The position numbers were made by a program, and so were the translations under genes. 64,000 nucleotides of DNA from Cristatella mucedo. Taxonomy: Eukaryota; Bryozoa; Phylactolaemata; Cristatellidae. Of the stretch, positions 32,490 to 45,400 are shown piece by piece. Positions within the stretch are counted from its first letter, which is position 1; each line of letters opens with the position of its first letter. Under the pieces are notes generated by a model that saw nothing but the letters and a program-made list of their open reading frames with translations, was not told the origin of the DNA and did no database searches. The stretch is from the NCBI GenBank assembly GCA_009760855.2, contig WPIO01000029.1, positions 595,501 to 659,500 of the forward strand, in the 5' to 3' direction.

Positions 32490-33153
32490 GTCCCCCGTCA
32501 CTTTCATTTGGCGTACACTTGGGAGACACAGTATGGTATATACCGCGCGCGGCGCGGCCTCGCTACTAACAGCGAGGTACATTCTAATAGTCAGTCGCAC
32601 AACTTGAGCAGAAACCGCGGAGATAGCGACGGAGAGCGGCCTGCTCGTAGCTCGAGCAGGCGATGACGTTACGGCCCGACCCTGCACTGCACGGACCTCG
32701 AGAGGGTAGCGGCGTCATTCCCAGCCATGGCACTCATGGCACTGTAGCCTTTGAATTTCACACACCATTCGGGCTCGGCCAGAGGAAGCGCACCGGCAAA
32801 AGGAATCGTTCATGGGTTACAGCGTGGGTCATAGAAACTAGGTGCTCCGGCGTGCTAGTAGCGAGCTAGTAACGTGCTACGTAACGCATGCTCCAGATTC
32901 CTGAGCTTAGCAGCCGTCGGAACGATAGTCGGAAGCCTTGAGCATTTGTTAAAAAGCTATAGCCGCCAATCTTCAGCAGCTTGACCGCTGACTTCGAGGG
33001 TTGAAGCCGCTGCACCAGCATCGCCTCTCCCTCGCCCCTCCCCTCCCCCACGAGCTGGACTAACCAGAGCCCAGTCGTGGCGCACCTGTGCGCCGCCCTC
33101 GGTCGCTCATCCCCACGCGCTGTTCCGGTGCTGTTCCGACGTGGAGGACAGAC
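32490..33153 (+). promoter_or_regulatory. PRODH2 upstream region, CpG-rich
   Basis: GC- and CpG-rich sequence runs from the LINE-A tail to the PRODH2 ATG. No TATA box or single motif stands out. The presequence frame stays open upstream of the ATG but has no other ATG. Confidence 0.4.
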
Positions 33154-33339
33154 ATGCTCGGACTGCGGTGCCGCAGCGTCCGCCTGGCGGTTTGCCGCCG
33201 GTCCTTTAGCAACGGCGCCGATCTGAATTTCTCCGACCACGTCAAGGCGTTTCAGCGGAAGTCAAACTGGGAAATCATTCGAGGCCTCCTGGTCTTGTAC
33301 ACTTGCTCGAACGAGCGGTTTGCTTCGAACAGTCTGCAG
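33154..33339 (+). CDS. PRODH2: PRODH2 exon 1 (presequence and N-terminus)
   Basis: The ATG at 33154 is the first in frame after a GC-rich leader. The first 17 residues hold seven Arg and no acidic residue, a typical mitochondrial targeting sequence. WEIIRGLLVLYTCS matches the family's 'ELTRALLVLRLC' helix. The exon ends CTGCAG with donor gtaatg, phase 0. Confidence 0.9.
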
Positions 33340-36300
33340 GTAATGCGAGAGCAGCACTCCTTCGCAGCGCTTCGGTGACAGCCTCCGAGTAGTCGCGAAA
33401 GCACGAGACTCTTTGTCTGGGCCCTGGCATGCTTCGAGTCTATGCATTTCCAGACGGCCGTCCGTAGGCGCCCTTCGGTTCGTGGCTTCTGAGCCGACAG
33501 CAGAGCATAACGTAGAGCGTACTCGACGTCGATCGGCTTTATGTCTAATAAGTATGCCCTATCGGTCATCTACCCTGCTCAGCCTTTCCGGAGGCTGGCT
33601 CGTGAACGGGAGCCCGGTGCTTATCTCGGAGCTCAGCTTGCTGTGATAAGACATCACTTTACAATCCTCCTGGCTGCCCGGTGGGCGCTGGCCTATCGAA
33701 CGTTTTCGATCTCCAGAAGGTTACCGGTCTCCAGCTGAGCTTCGCGTAGTTGAGATTAGCTGAGGTCCGTCCAGCTGAGATGTCAAGAAAATACCAGTTA
33801 TTGTACAGCAGCCGGGCCCGTCTCTTTATTACTTGAGCCCCTTCTTAAAGTAGAAAAGGATGGCTGATTCAATTGCCTGGCATACAGGTTTATGTGGTGC
33901 TCAGAAACTGGCCGGCTGATCTGGTTCACATGGGCCAGATCAGCATATCCCGTGTAGCCGAATCTGCACATCCTTTTCCAAAATGACTTTTCACAAGATG
34001 AGCACGTCTGCTCCACAGTAAAGGCTGCCTACCTTCATCTATATAAAAGACTGCAAGCATTCGGGGTTTCTTAGATAAGGAGCCATAGCCGAGCTGGTCC
34101 ATGCATTCATGACATCCCGACTATACGTCTAACTCACTACGTCGTGTACATCTTCCTGTCCATGCAATAAGACGCTTGCAGTTGGTTGTCACAAAACTAT
34201 AAGAAGTTACACATGTCTGTCGGAAACGTTGCGACTACCATACGACACCACTACTTGCCAATCTTGGTGGCTGCTTTCAAAGCAGTCTATCGACCTCAAG
34301 ACGATGCCTCTTACCTTTAGGTCCCTTCATTCTTTTACTCCGGCTTACCTATTTGAATTGGTTTCACATTAGGTCTTTCTGTATACCACCTGCTTCTCTG
34401 ACTCCGGTCGATTGGTTGTGCCCCGATCTAACTTCAAATCTCTCGGAGACCGTACCTTCGCTTACCATGCTTCCAGAGCTTGGAACTCACTAGTGACTGA
34501 CATCACGTCACCTCCTGATTTGATGACATTCAAAAAGATGCTAAAAGCTTACCTGTTCCTCACAGCCTTTGCTCTGTCCAAGTGAAATGTCCTTTGTATG
34601 CTTGTGTGTTATGATACTGTGCACATTATTACCAAGGGCACTAGCAATATGCTTTTGTGTAACGCCTTTGTATAGTGGACTTGTCTTTTTACCGTGTCAT
34701 CTGAGTGCTTACCTATGCATGATCTAGTGCATGCTACTAACCGGGTGGTCCTAAGCTGCATGCTTATGTACTTTTGTGTGCTGGTCTAGGCCTGGATGCC
34801 TGGGTGCTTTGCATGCTTGCCTGGGCAGGATACCTTGCTTCTCATTTAGCTCTTGCTTATTGCTTCTCCGGCAGTATCTGTAAAACGCCTTACTAGTGAT
34901 TCAGTTCGCTTGTGGTGCTGAACAAAAGATTTATTACCATTGCTAAGTGGTGGCAAGAGAGAATTAGTGGCTACCCCCAGCTTGAAGTGGGGAATAAAGG
35001 ATTGCCAGATGCAGGACTCAAAAACCGCAGCCTGAGTCGTGAACTGTGAACAACATACATGGTGTCCAAGACTCGGGTGGCAGCACTCCACTGAAACTGC
35101 TCTCCTGTAGACAATGGTATCCTATGCAGCAACGATGAATGGAATGCTAATGTCCAAGCCCTGCTAGATCTATTATCTGCCTTCGACACTATTGATCGCG
35201 ATATCTTGCCTGAGCGATTGAGAACAACGATCGGTCAGGCAGACGAGGCATTGGCATGGTTCAAACCGTACTTGTCCGGTAGTGTTCAATCGTCGTGTGG
35301 GAGTGAGGTTTCATCCGCCAGACCAGTCACCCATGGAGTCCCTTAAGGGTCCGTCCTCGGTCCTTTGCTGTTGTCCATTTATACCCAACCTCTGGGAAAG
35401 TTATTGAGGCCCACGGAATAAGTAATAGTCACAATAATAAATTTGATATAGAGCCCTCAGAGAAGTCAATCTCTTTCTAGGCACTTTACATTTGCTGCAA
35501 AGGAAGCACGATCGAATGGTTAGTGGTAGCAGGCTCAATGACAATAAGCATAACATGGTTTGGGGTGCACAGGGTCAGCATGCAAATATGGTTAGTGGCA
35601 GCATGTAAGTGTCAGCACACATAAGCACGTAAAGGACGACCTTCTAAATGCTGTGATAAATAGATGGCTGGCGATACTCAGCTGTATTTATGATTTAAAC
35701 CGTCGGAGTCTGCTGAAGCGACTAATAAACTGAATGCTTGCCTTTCAGACATTCGATCCTGCATGTCCGAAAATTTCCTTAAACCAAACGACGATAAAAA
35801 CAGAACTGTTGCTCAGAGAACACCCCAAGCTTGTGGCTGGACTAGACGGTTTTGCTCTTCTCACAGATGATGCTGTTGTGCGACCATCACGATGTGCTCA
35901 GAATTTGAATGTTATCATCGACAGCTAAATTTTCTAAATTTTGAAGGCTTCGCTATGAAGATTGCCGTCACAGCTAGCCTTCACGTCTGATCCCTATCTA
36001 AGATTAGGTACTGTCTTCCACGGTGGCTTGCAAAGAATTTAACTGGCTCCATAGTTCTGTCACGGCTAGATTATTGTAATTTCCTTTTGCCTGGGCTAAC
36101 GATAAAAGCCACTAGGCCACTGCATCTGGCGATGAATATGACTTCAAGACAGGTTTACAAATCCCAGAGGTTTCATCGTGTGTATCCTTTGTTGAAAGAG
36201 CTTGGATGACTGCCGGTTGATCAATGGATACAGAACAAAAGTTCTTAAGCTAACCCACAAGGCCCGCCACATCTTGGCTCCTTTATTCTTAACTGAACTG

Positions 36301-39300
36301 CTGCACCACTTTCACTCTCCTCGTGCCCTCAAATCCTGTATTGACAAGGAATGAGCTGTTTCATTCCTCCGCTTAAGGACCGTTGGCAACAGAAGCTTTT
36401 GCTTTGCAGGTCCTAGACTGTGGAACTCCCACAATTCGTATGCAACGACAACTACTATCCTGCTGCCGACAATAGTACACCCTTTCCAGCTGTCCTGAGC
36501 TGCTACTTCCAGGCTACTCACTATCTCAGCTGCTCTCCTGACTCAGCTATGCTTCTCACTTTTTCTTTGATACTTGAGGAGATGAAGTATGTTGGCAGAA
36601 TGCCACCTAAAGCCGACCAGGCTTTGAGTGCGCAACGCTCGTGTGTAGCACCCACCTAGTTTTTGTGGCTTAGTGGAGCTAGATAAATTGCATTTCAGTT
36701 TTTTGGACTCTGTACTATGTATCACCAAGACAAGTGAGAACTTTGCACGCGGATGTGCACCGGGTGCGCTAGCCTCGGAAACCATCATGTTACAACAAGC
36801 AGCACGGTAGCCCTCTTCATGACAAGCAGCTGTCGCTTTCTGGAGTGTTCGTCCCAAGGCGTCGGCATAAAGCTGCTCAGCGTTACCGTAATCGTACCAC
36901 AGTAGGTTTGGCCCCGAGGGGTTTGCCAAAGTGTCACCATCGAGTGGCAAATGGAGGAGGCCAGGGCCTTTCCACCCTTGCGAGTGACTTGGAGCACTCA
37001 TAGCTAGTTACTAGCATGCATCCAAGTAATCGGTCCTCATACTATAATTGAAACCTTTTAGTAATCGGGCTTTCAGTTAGTATGCACAGAGAGCCAATGA
37101 TGCACTTCTTGTTTCTGGCACAAACTCCATTGAATTAGCATAATCCAAGTCTCAGCTCGCATCTGTTCCCTCAGCTTTCTTTCCCTGTGCTGTTGGTTGT
37201 AAAAAAAGCGAACTCATGTATTTTGTGTGTGCTTGCATTCTTTGCATGCCTGCCTGATCATGATTCAGTGCATAATACTAGTCTGGGGTCGTACTAAACG
37301 GTTGCCTTGTGTGTCGTCTTGTGTTCTTTTGCATGCTTGCGTGGTATTCCATGCTTGATTAAGCATGGCATGATTATTTTACATTAACCCTTGGCTATTG
37401 CTTCTCTTACAGTGAGTTGTAAAGCGCTAGGGTAGAGATTTAAATAATAAATAAATAATAATTCATTTATATAGCCCCCAAGAGAACTTAATCTCAATTT
37501 AGGCGCTTCACATATGCCTCGGGGCTCGAGCCCACGACCTCAGTCAGGCCTTGGTCGGGGCGAGCACCTTCACCGCTAGACCAAACCAGCTTGGTTTTCT
37601 TATGGGGTTATGCAAGCAACTTATTATTGTTACTATTAGTAGGTATTATAGTAGTATTATAGTACTATTTAGTATTTATTTATTTTTATTTATATTATAT
37701 ATTATATTTATATATTTATATTTATTTTATTTATTTTAGTATTCATTTATTTATTATAGTATTATAGCAGTATTAGTAGTTACTGTTAGTAGGGCTCGGG
37801 TGCAGGCAACCGGTCGGAGCCAGTCTCCCATGTCCTATCATTCATGGCCTTGCTTGCTAATTGATTGACTATTGCATTGCGAGACAATTGCCGATCGTCG
37901 GGATTAGCAGACTTCGCAGCCAGCGCCAGAGTGCCTAGCCAGATGCCGGCAGTGGCGGAGCCACGGTTTTCATCTGGAGGGGTGGCAAGACCAGCATAAC
38001 TTTTTATGTTGGAGTAAGACCCACAAAATTGTCATTTATGCGGAGCTATGCTTGCAATGACTAAAAAACACTAGCTGATTTAGCAGCCTCTTTTTTGCAT
38101 AGAGGCTGAAGAGCCTTAAAGGCTATCACCACTGCTTACAGCGACTATAAAGGATCTCCTACCCACAGCAGGATTCGAAACAACAACCTCGGGACCGAGG
38201 TCGTGAAGAGCAAACGCTTTACCTAGTGTGCTGTCATGGCTCACCTGTGGTTGCACTGTTATGACACACTAGGTAAGACGTATGATAGGCGGTGATAGCC
38301 TTTAAGGCTCTAGTGTTGCTGTACAAAAAGAGGCTCTTAAATAAGCTAGTATTTATTTGGCAAAAAATGAAAAATTATCGTGCACAATCATAGTGTTTAT
38401 TCGGCTGAACTCGGCGGTTGCTCATCACGTGGAATTGGGACATAATTTTATCGTTTCTGACGGTCGGGGGCATAGGATTCGGGGCCGGCCCAGGTCGATG
38501 CCCTGCTGTAGAGATGGGGTAAATGCCCCTTGCCAGCCCCCATTGGCTCCGCCACTACTCACCGGAACCCGGCTGCGTAAAAGATGAGCTACATAATTCG
38601 GTAGGCTGGCAGCACGGTTGAAATGCAATCGCTGTTAGAAAGACTGTAACCTCCATTTTGTCTATTCAGCATGGTATCGACTTAGCTATTGCTAGCCTCC
38701 ATTGCTTAGTCAGGGTGGCGAGAAGCAGTTGTGACAGAAGAAAATCGTGGCTTTGCATATGTTAGTTTCAGAATTTCATTCTTGTTGTCATTGGGCCGTA
38801 TACCTCTTACTTTTCATCTTTCTGTCTGTCTACCTGTCTCTCAATGTGGCTTTCTGAGTCCTACTTTGTGCCTTTTAAGGCAATTATATGGTCTTTTCCC
38901 AATATATTGCAATGGTCATTCTGTGGTCAGCTTGTGCGTGCTTTTTTAACTTCGCTGACCTGACTCAATGGCTGGCATTTGCAGGGCAGATGCACAAGCC
39001 GTAAATCTATTAGCATCAATTTTCGTCTTGTCGTCATAGATAGGTGGAAATGTAGGTAAATAAATGCATGTGTGCATGCCGAATGGGTATGTGCTTGCCG
39101 AAGGCCTATGAACATGTTGTGTGTATGTGTGCAGGATTTATTGGTATGTACATGATGTGCATAAATGTATGCATATACAAACGCTTGCATGTATGCATAA
39201 ATGCAATATATATATATATATACTGAATTTATACACACAAAGAAGGATACAAAACAATATATAGAGAGACAGAGAGAAAGCCACACTACGAGGTAGACAG

Positions 39301-39432
39301 ACAGTGTAAGTTATCGGTTTGCCAAGGCTTTTAGAATGTCAATCAGAGCTAAGACCGACTAACAGAAGCTTGTTCTTTGCGTATTAGGAAATAATAATAA
39401 TAATGCACTTGATAAAGCGCCCTCAGAGAATT

Positions 39433-39496
<64 letters not shown>

Positions 39497-42400
39497 GTGC
39501 TTTACATTAGCTGCAAAGGAAAATGCAAATGAATGGTGAGTAATATCATGCTTGATAAACAAACAAAATCAATAACACGGTTAGGGGTGACATGCACAGG
39601 GTCAGCATGCAAATTTGGTTAGTGGCAGCATGCACAGTGTCAGCACTCGTAAGCACATCAAGGACGAATCACAGGGACCCACTAAATGCTGTCCTAAATA
39701 GGTGTGTTTTTAAGTTGTTTTTAAATATGGTCAGGTCAGGGGATGTTCTGGCGCAGGTCGGGAGGGAGTTCCAAGCTTTGGGAGCATACGAACTAAATGC
39801 ACGGTCTCCAAAGGATTTAAGGTTTGTACGAGATATTTCTAGACTGTTAGATTCCGAAAAGCGGGTGGTACGATGCTTGGCCTGATTGGGGAGTATGTCG
39901 AAGAGATAGGCTGGAGCCATAGAATGAAGGGACCTAAAAGTGAGCGACAAAACCTTGAAGTCAATCCGTTGCTTGACTGGTAGCCAGTGCAGGTCGGCGA
40001 GAAGTGGAGTAATGTGGCAACTGCGACGCTCACGACAGACAAGCCTGGCTGCAGAGTGTTGCACCAGCTGCAATCGCCTGATCACACATGCTGGTAGGCC
40101 AGTAAGCAGTGAGTTGCAGAAGTCGAGACGAGATGTCACGAATGCATGGACCAACTTGGACGTGGTATCCTTATCTGAACAAGCCCGAATTTTAGCAGTG
40201 TTATGAAGCTGAAGATAGGCAGATTTGACTGTGGAGCTGATATGGTCGTCTAACGAGAGGTCGCTTTGGAATATGACACCTAGATTTTGAGCTGGTGCGA
40301 CAGGAGATATGCTGGCAGAGCCAATTTTGAGCATCAGCCTTTCCAATTTGTGAATCACACTGGGTTTGCCCGTAACTAGTAAGTTAGTTGTATCATCGTT
40401 TAGTTTTAGAAAATTTGCTGTCATCCATGTGCGGATGTCATCAATACATGCAGCAAGTGAGTTGAGTGAATTTGAGGTGCTCGAAGGCTGGGAGGGATCA
40501 AAGCAAAGGTACAACTGAGTGTCATCCGCATAGAAGTGAAAGCCTAGATTGTGCTTGGCAATCACATCAGCAAGAGAGAGAGTATAAACCGTGAAAAGAA
40601 CCGGACGTAGCACGGAGCCCTGAGGTGCCCCATATTTCAGAGGTACCTCAGATAATCTTTTTCCATTCAGGTCAATACTCTGGATCAGTAATGCTCAGAT
40701 CTTGCTAATGCGAAAAAGAAGATATAGCTGTGCCTGTGCTGCTTTTAATCTGGCTACGAGCTGAATGTTCGTGTGAAGTGTAAAGCCTTGATGTCGTTCT
40801 GGATCTGAGAGGGTGAGAAGGCATTTAGTTTACACAAGTGTATAGATTCTGCCCTTTTCCATTATCTGTGTTTGTAGCCAGGCCATGGCTGTGGGTGGAA
40901 ACTGCAGCCTAAGCAGGTGCAGGGAGCACCTGCTAGAGCACCTGCAGCCAATCTGTACTTGGGGCTTGGCCAGATGGGAAACAGCAGTTTTTGTGAGAAC
41001 AGTGCACATTCCTCGCTAATGCTTGACAGCAGTTGGTCAAGAATACTTTTTAAATGTGGAGTTTTGAGTTTCAAATTTTTTGCACATTTTCTTACCTCAT
41101 ATCCATTAATGCGACCTGTTTGCCATCAGTGAAAACTAGCAAAGGCAGCCCCTTAGCCTTCAATGTTTTCAGGGATGGGGGAAATCTTGACTTCACTGGG
41201 CTTGACCAAGAGTATGATATCCTACAAGTCTATCTATCTTTCCCTTTCCCGATTCCTTTGCAATTCGACAGAAGATGTGCATTCTTCCGAATATTGCAAT
41301 TGAGTTGAAACAACTTAAAGGCTGTGAACTAGTGGCATAATGATAATAATAATGCAAAATGGTTGGCTGCCCAGAAAAGCTCCTGAGCCTCCTCCGAAAA
41401 AAATCGGCACATCCTATTTTCGGAAGGCCTGGAGCTCGGCACCAAAGGTGTGCCACCCAAAAGCCATATTAGGCCCCAATAGAAGAAAAACCAGTCGGCA
41501 TCCTCATTTGGAGAGCTTGAGGCCACGTCTCGAGAGGGTGCTGCCCCAAGTCTAAAAAGGAACAACTGGTCATCCCTAGGCTAGAAAATGAGTGCATTGG
41601 AGCTGCACCCTGAACGCCCTTCTGAGCTTAAAGAGCAGCACTTCCCGCTCTCGATGAACACTTCCGGACGGCAAGCCCGGAAGTGTTATTCATCCCCCTT
41701 CTGAAAAGAATGAGTGCATATAATTTGTGCAGGGCGTGAAGCTGCTCCCCAGATGTGCTACCGTTTGCAAGCCTGAGTAGTCAAACGCCGAAGCTGTCGA
41801 AATTATCCGGGCACACGTGGTTGCCGATTGTCTCGCCCTGCTCGAAGTATGGCCGTGCAGCTAGCTTTCTGGCTCGGAAGCAGGACACCCAGACTCCGGA
41901 GGGGCAAGAGCAGTGCTAACTACCTGCTGTGCTCTGAGTGAGCTCTTGATCGATGAACGGTCGCAGCTGGGGCCACAGCTCGGATTCTTCAGCTCGATGT
42001 TTGCATAGCTCTGTCTAGCTGACTACTGATGAAATTGAGCCAGGCAGGCATGCGAAGTGACAACCAAGCAGTTTTATAAGAGCCTCACCTGCCAAGCCAA
42101 TCTGCTTTGGTTCGCTGACAGCATGAAGCTGCCAAAAAATCTACAGTCGATGGTGGGGCGCATATAATAATATTAGTAATAATAATAGTAACAATAATAA
42201 TACATCTGCATAGCACCCGCAGAGCACTTGATAGCTTTCTATGCATTTTACATATGCTTTAAAGGAAGCACGACCATATGGTCATGCTTCCTTTACATAA
42301 TATGACCCCTTGTCACTGCTTGTAACTAAGAGCTCATGATGAAGAGCACCGCTGGAGCCTCTTCTCCTCCCATTAGTGCACCCTTAACCAGCAACGTGAA

Positions 42401-45400
42401 GTAAGTACAAGCGTACATGCATTCGGATTGGCCAAGGCTGAAGTGCTGAACATGCCACCATTGGTAGCTTTTGCTATTTCACTGTGACTACACCACTTTG
42501 CAAACACGTACGATGTACCTGACAGATGTAACCCCTATGTGGAGCACACAGTCAGATCCTTGCGCTGTGCGCATTCGCTGTGAGGTTTACTGTGTTTTAT
42601 TTTTGAGTGCATTTCTGGTATATAAAAGTCCACTAGCATCCCGTACTTAATTCAATCATTATAATTTGAAACATGCTCTCCTACCAGCCTATCCATTAGA
42701 GGTTATGCACAGCATTTCCCTTTACTTGTTATCCTGTTGTTAGTATCCGGGACACATGCCGAAAACTATTTACATCTAAAGATAAATCAATCAGACGCAT
42801 TGAGTGCTGATTATGGAATCTTCACGAGCTTGTGGCCCACTTTCTAAAGCTGTTACAATAGGTCCATTTAATTAGCACCATCACAAATGATGAGAACACT
42901 CTTTTTTGTAGCCCCTCACTCAAGAGATAAAGCTAAGATAATCGTGAGCCTTAAAAGCAATCAGTCCTGTGAGAACAAGAATTCCAAACTTTCTGTAATA
43001 TCTGGTCTGTAAGCTACATTATTCATAATCAATATTAGCTTAATTAAGAGATAACTACTTTAATTTATCATTATTCTACTTAACGCCAGAGAATCCTAGT
43101 ACTTGCAGAGTAATTGCCATCCGTGCTCAATACTTATGATGTTGCAGTTCTCCTTTATCTCTAATGCACAAATTAAGGGCCCCATACGCCTCCAGCATTG
43201 GTATAGTAACTACTCTAACAGCCCCTCTCCCAAGGATGGAAATTCAGTTCCAAGGCTAAGGCTCGCCCTAGTTACCAAGTGCATACGCAGTTAAGACTGT
43301 CAGGTACAGCTCGATCACTTCCGATTTCAGAATTAGTGAGTACGTAGTTGCCTAACAAGCGAGACGCAGGCTCGTGATGTCAATGCATGCGTAGAGCCAA
43401 TGGAGTGGGCATTAACATGGCTGCTTTAGATGGACCTTCCGAAAGAAATGACGGACTAAGCATGCAGCAGAACACCAGGCTGACAGTGTGGGGTCCAGAT
43501 AGCTTTCAAGCAGTTATCAAGGAAGGACATCTTTCAGCTATGCTCATTGGCATGCAAGGCCTAGCGATCGCTAGTTAATTTTAAATTAATGTTTTGAACT
43601 ATAATGATATAATAATAATAGTGCACTTGAAAAGTGGCCTCAGAGAACACAATCTCTTTCTAAGCGCTTTATATTTGCTGCAAAGGGAAACGCGATTGAA
43701 TGGTGAGTAATATCATGCTTGATGAACAAAAAGAATAACACGGTTGGGGTAATATGTACAGGGTCAGCATGCAAATGTGGTTAGTGGCTGCATGTACAGT
43801 ATCAGCACGCATAAGCACATGACGGACGAATCACAGGGACCGACTAGATGCTGTAATAAATAGATGCGTTTTTAATTTCTTTTTAAATGTGGTCAAGTCA
43901 GGGGATGTCGTGACGCAAGTCGGGAGTGAGTTCCAGGCTTTGGGAGCATGTGAACTAAATGCACGGTCTCCAAAGGATTTGAGGTTTGTACGAGGTATTG
44001 GTAAACTGTTGGATTTTGAAAAGCCGGTGGTATGATGCTTGGCCTGGTGGGGTAGGAGATATGAGAGATAGGCTGGAGCTAAAGAATGAAGTGACCTAAA
44101 AGTGAGTGACAAAACCTTGAAGTCGATCCGTTGCTATGACAAAAGTTAACCTAAAAAAAGTCAAGCTAGTCCGTGCTCGGCAGACAGGGGACTAGTAACG
44201 ACCTCGACCGAGTGTGAGTTGCACATCTGGGTGCTGACGTGCTATTGACGTGGTTATCTGCAATCGGGTGCCTGGCACCTAATAAAGTAATACGGAGCCT
44301 GCCGGGAGAGGGCCGTAGCAGTATTGCATTCGATCAAAAGAACACGGCATGACTGAAATGATATGTAGTTCTAGCAGCAACCGTGCTTTCTCTGCTGTTG
44401 GTTTGCTGTTTCGTACTCCAGCAGTGCTCTTCGGTTGCTTTGCCTTCAGCATTTGCAAGCATGTGGCGGCACAGCAGTTCACTGAGTGCTCGGTTTGGTG
44501 CATCCTAGATTTTCCGTATGGTACAGCGACTGCTCGGCAAGCAAGTGGCTTATGGGCTGGTCAGGCCCGTTTTTTACAACCACTTCGTCGCAGGGGATAC
44601 TGCCGAGGCGATACAGCACACGATTAACAGTCTCGACAATGCAGGAATAGCACCACTTCTTGCTGTGCCAGTCGAAGAGGTGTCGAGGTGAGTGGTGGCC
44701 AGCCGGAACTTTCGCTTACTTCTCGATTCCATCGATAATACCGTTGAAGTCGTAATGTAATGTAATGTATCTCTGTCTGTAACTCCACAAAGTCATAAAG
44801 ACCATGTGGTTGTTACACAGGAGAGTTTTGTATAGCGCACTCACAGCCTAAGCGGCTTTCGGTACGCATTCGGTAGCCAATAGACTTTGTCTCACGACAA
44901 TTGCAGTTAAGGAAATGACATCAGATCGTGTGCACAGTTCCCCGTTGGCACATGCTCGCTCTAGAATGAATTGTTACAAACGCCATATAGAGCTTTTTTG
45001 CATCAAGGTTCTATGCCACAAGAGCAGTGCATTTTATCGGATGCTGGTCCGTGTAGACGTCTGACTTATACTGGTGGTGGTGTTGGCACTTCGAAGTGCA
45101 GCTAACCAATTATAGCTGCTGCACTGGTAACCGTAGGGACCGTAAGCCGGTGGTTAAAGAACGTGGGAGGAACGAAGAGTGCCTCAATATATAGCAAGTT
45201 CACGTCGTTAATGTAGAACAGTCTATTCCATTGCCTCATGAATGCACGTGTGTGCAACATCAGCCATAGTATACAACTCGTTTCAAAGCCCACTGCTTAA
45301 CTCCATGACTATTTCCTGAACTAGGCTTTTTATTCCATCTAAACCAAAGATTATGACACATCCAGTCCCATTTCAGTGTAATTCAGGAGCAGCTAGTAAT

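Larger units (their letters stand above)
40680..43600. other. PRODH2 intron 1, central part
   Basis: Mostly unique sequence with a hairpin (41658-41690) and a LINE-A-like tail (42165-42300). No exon of PRODH2 is expected, since exons 1 and 2 join in phase. Confidence 0.6.
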
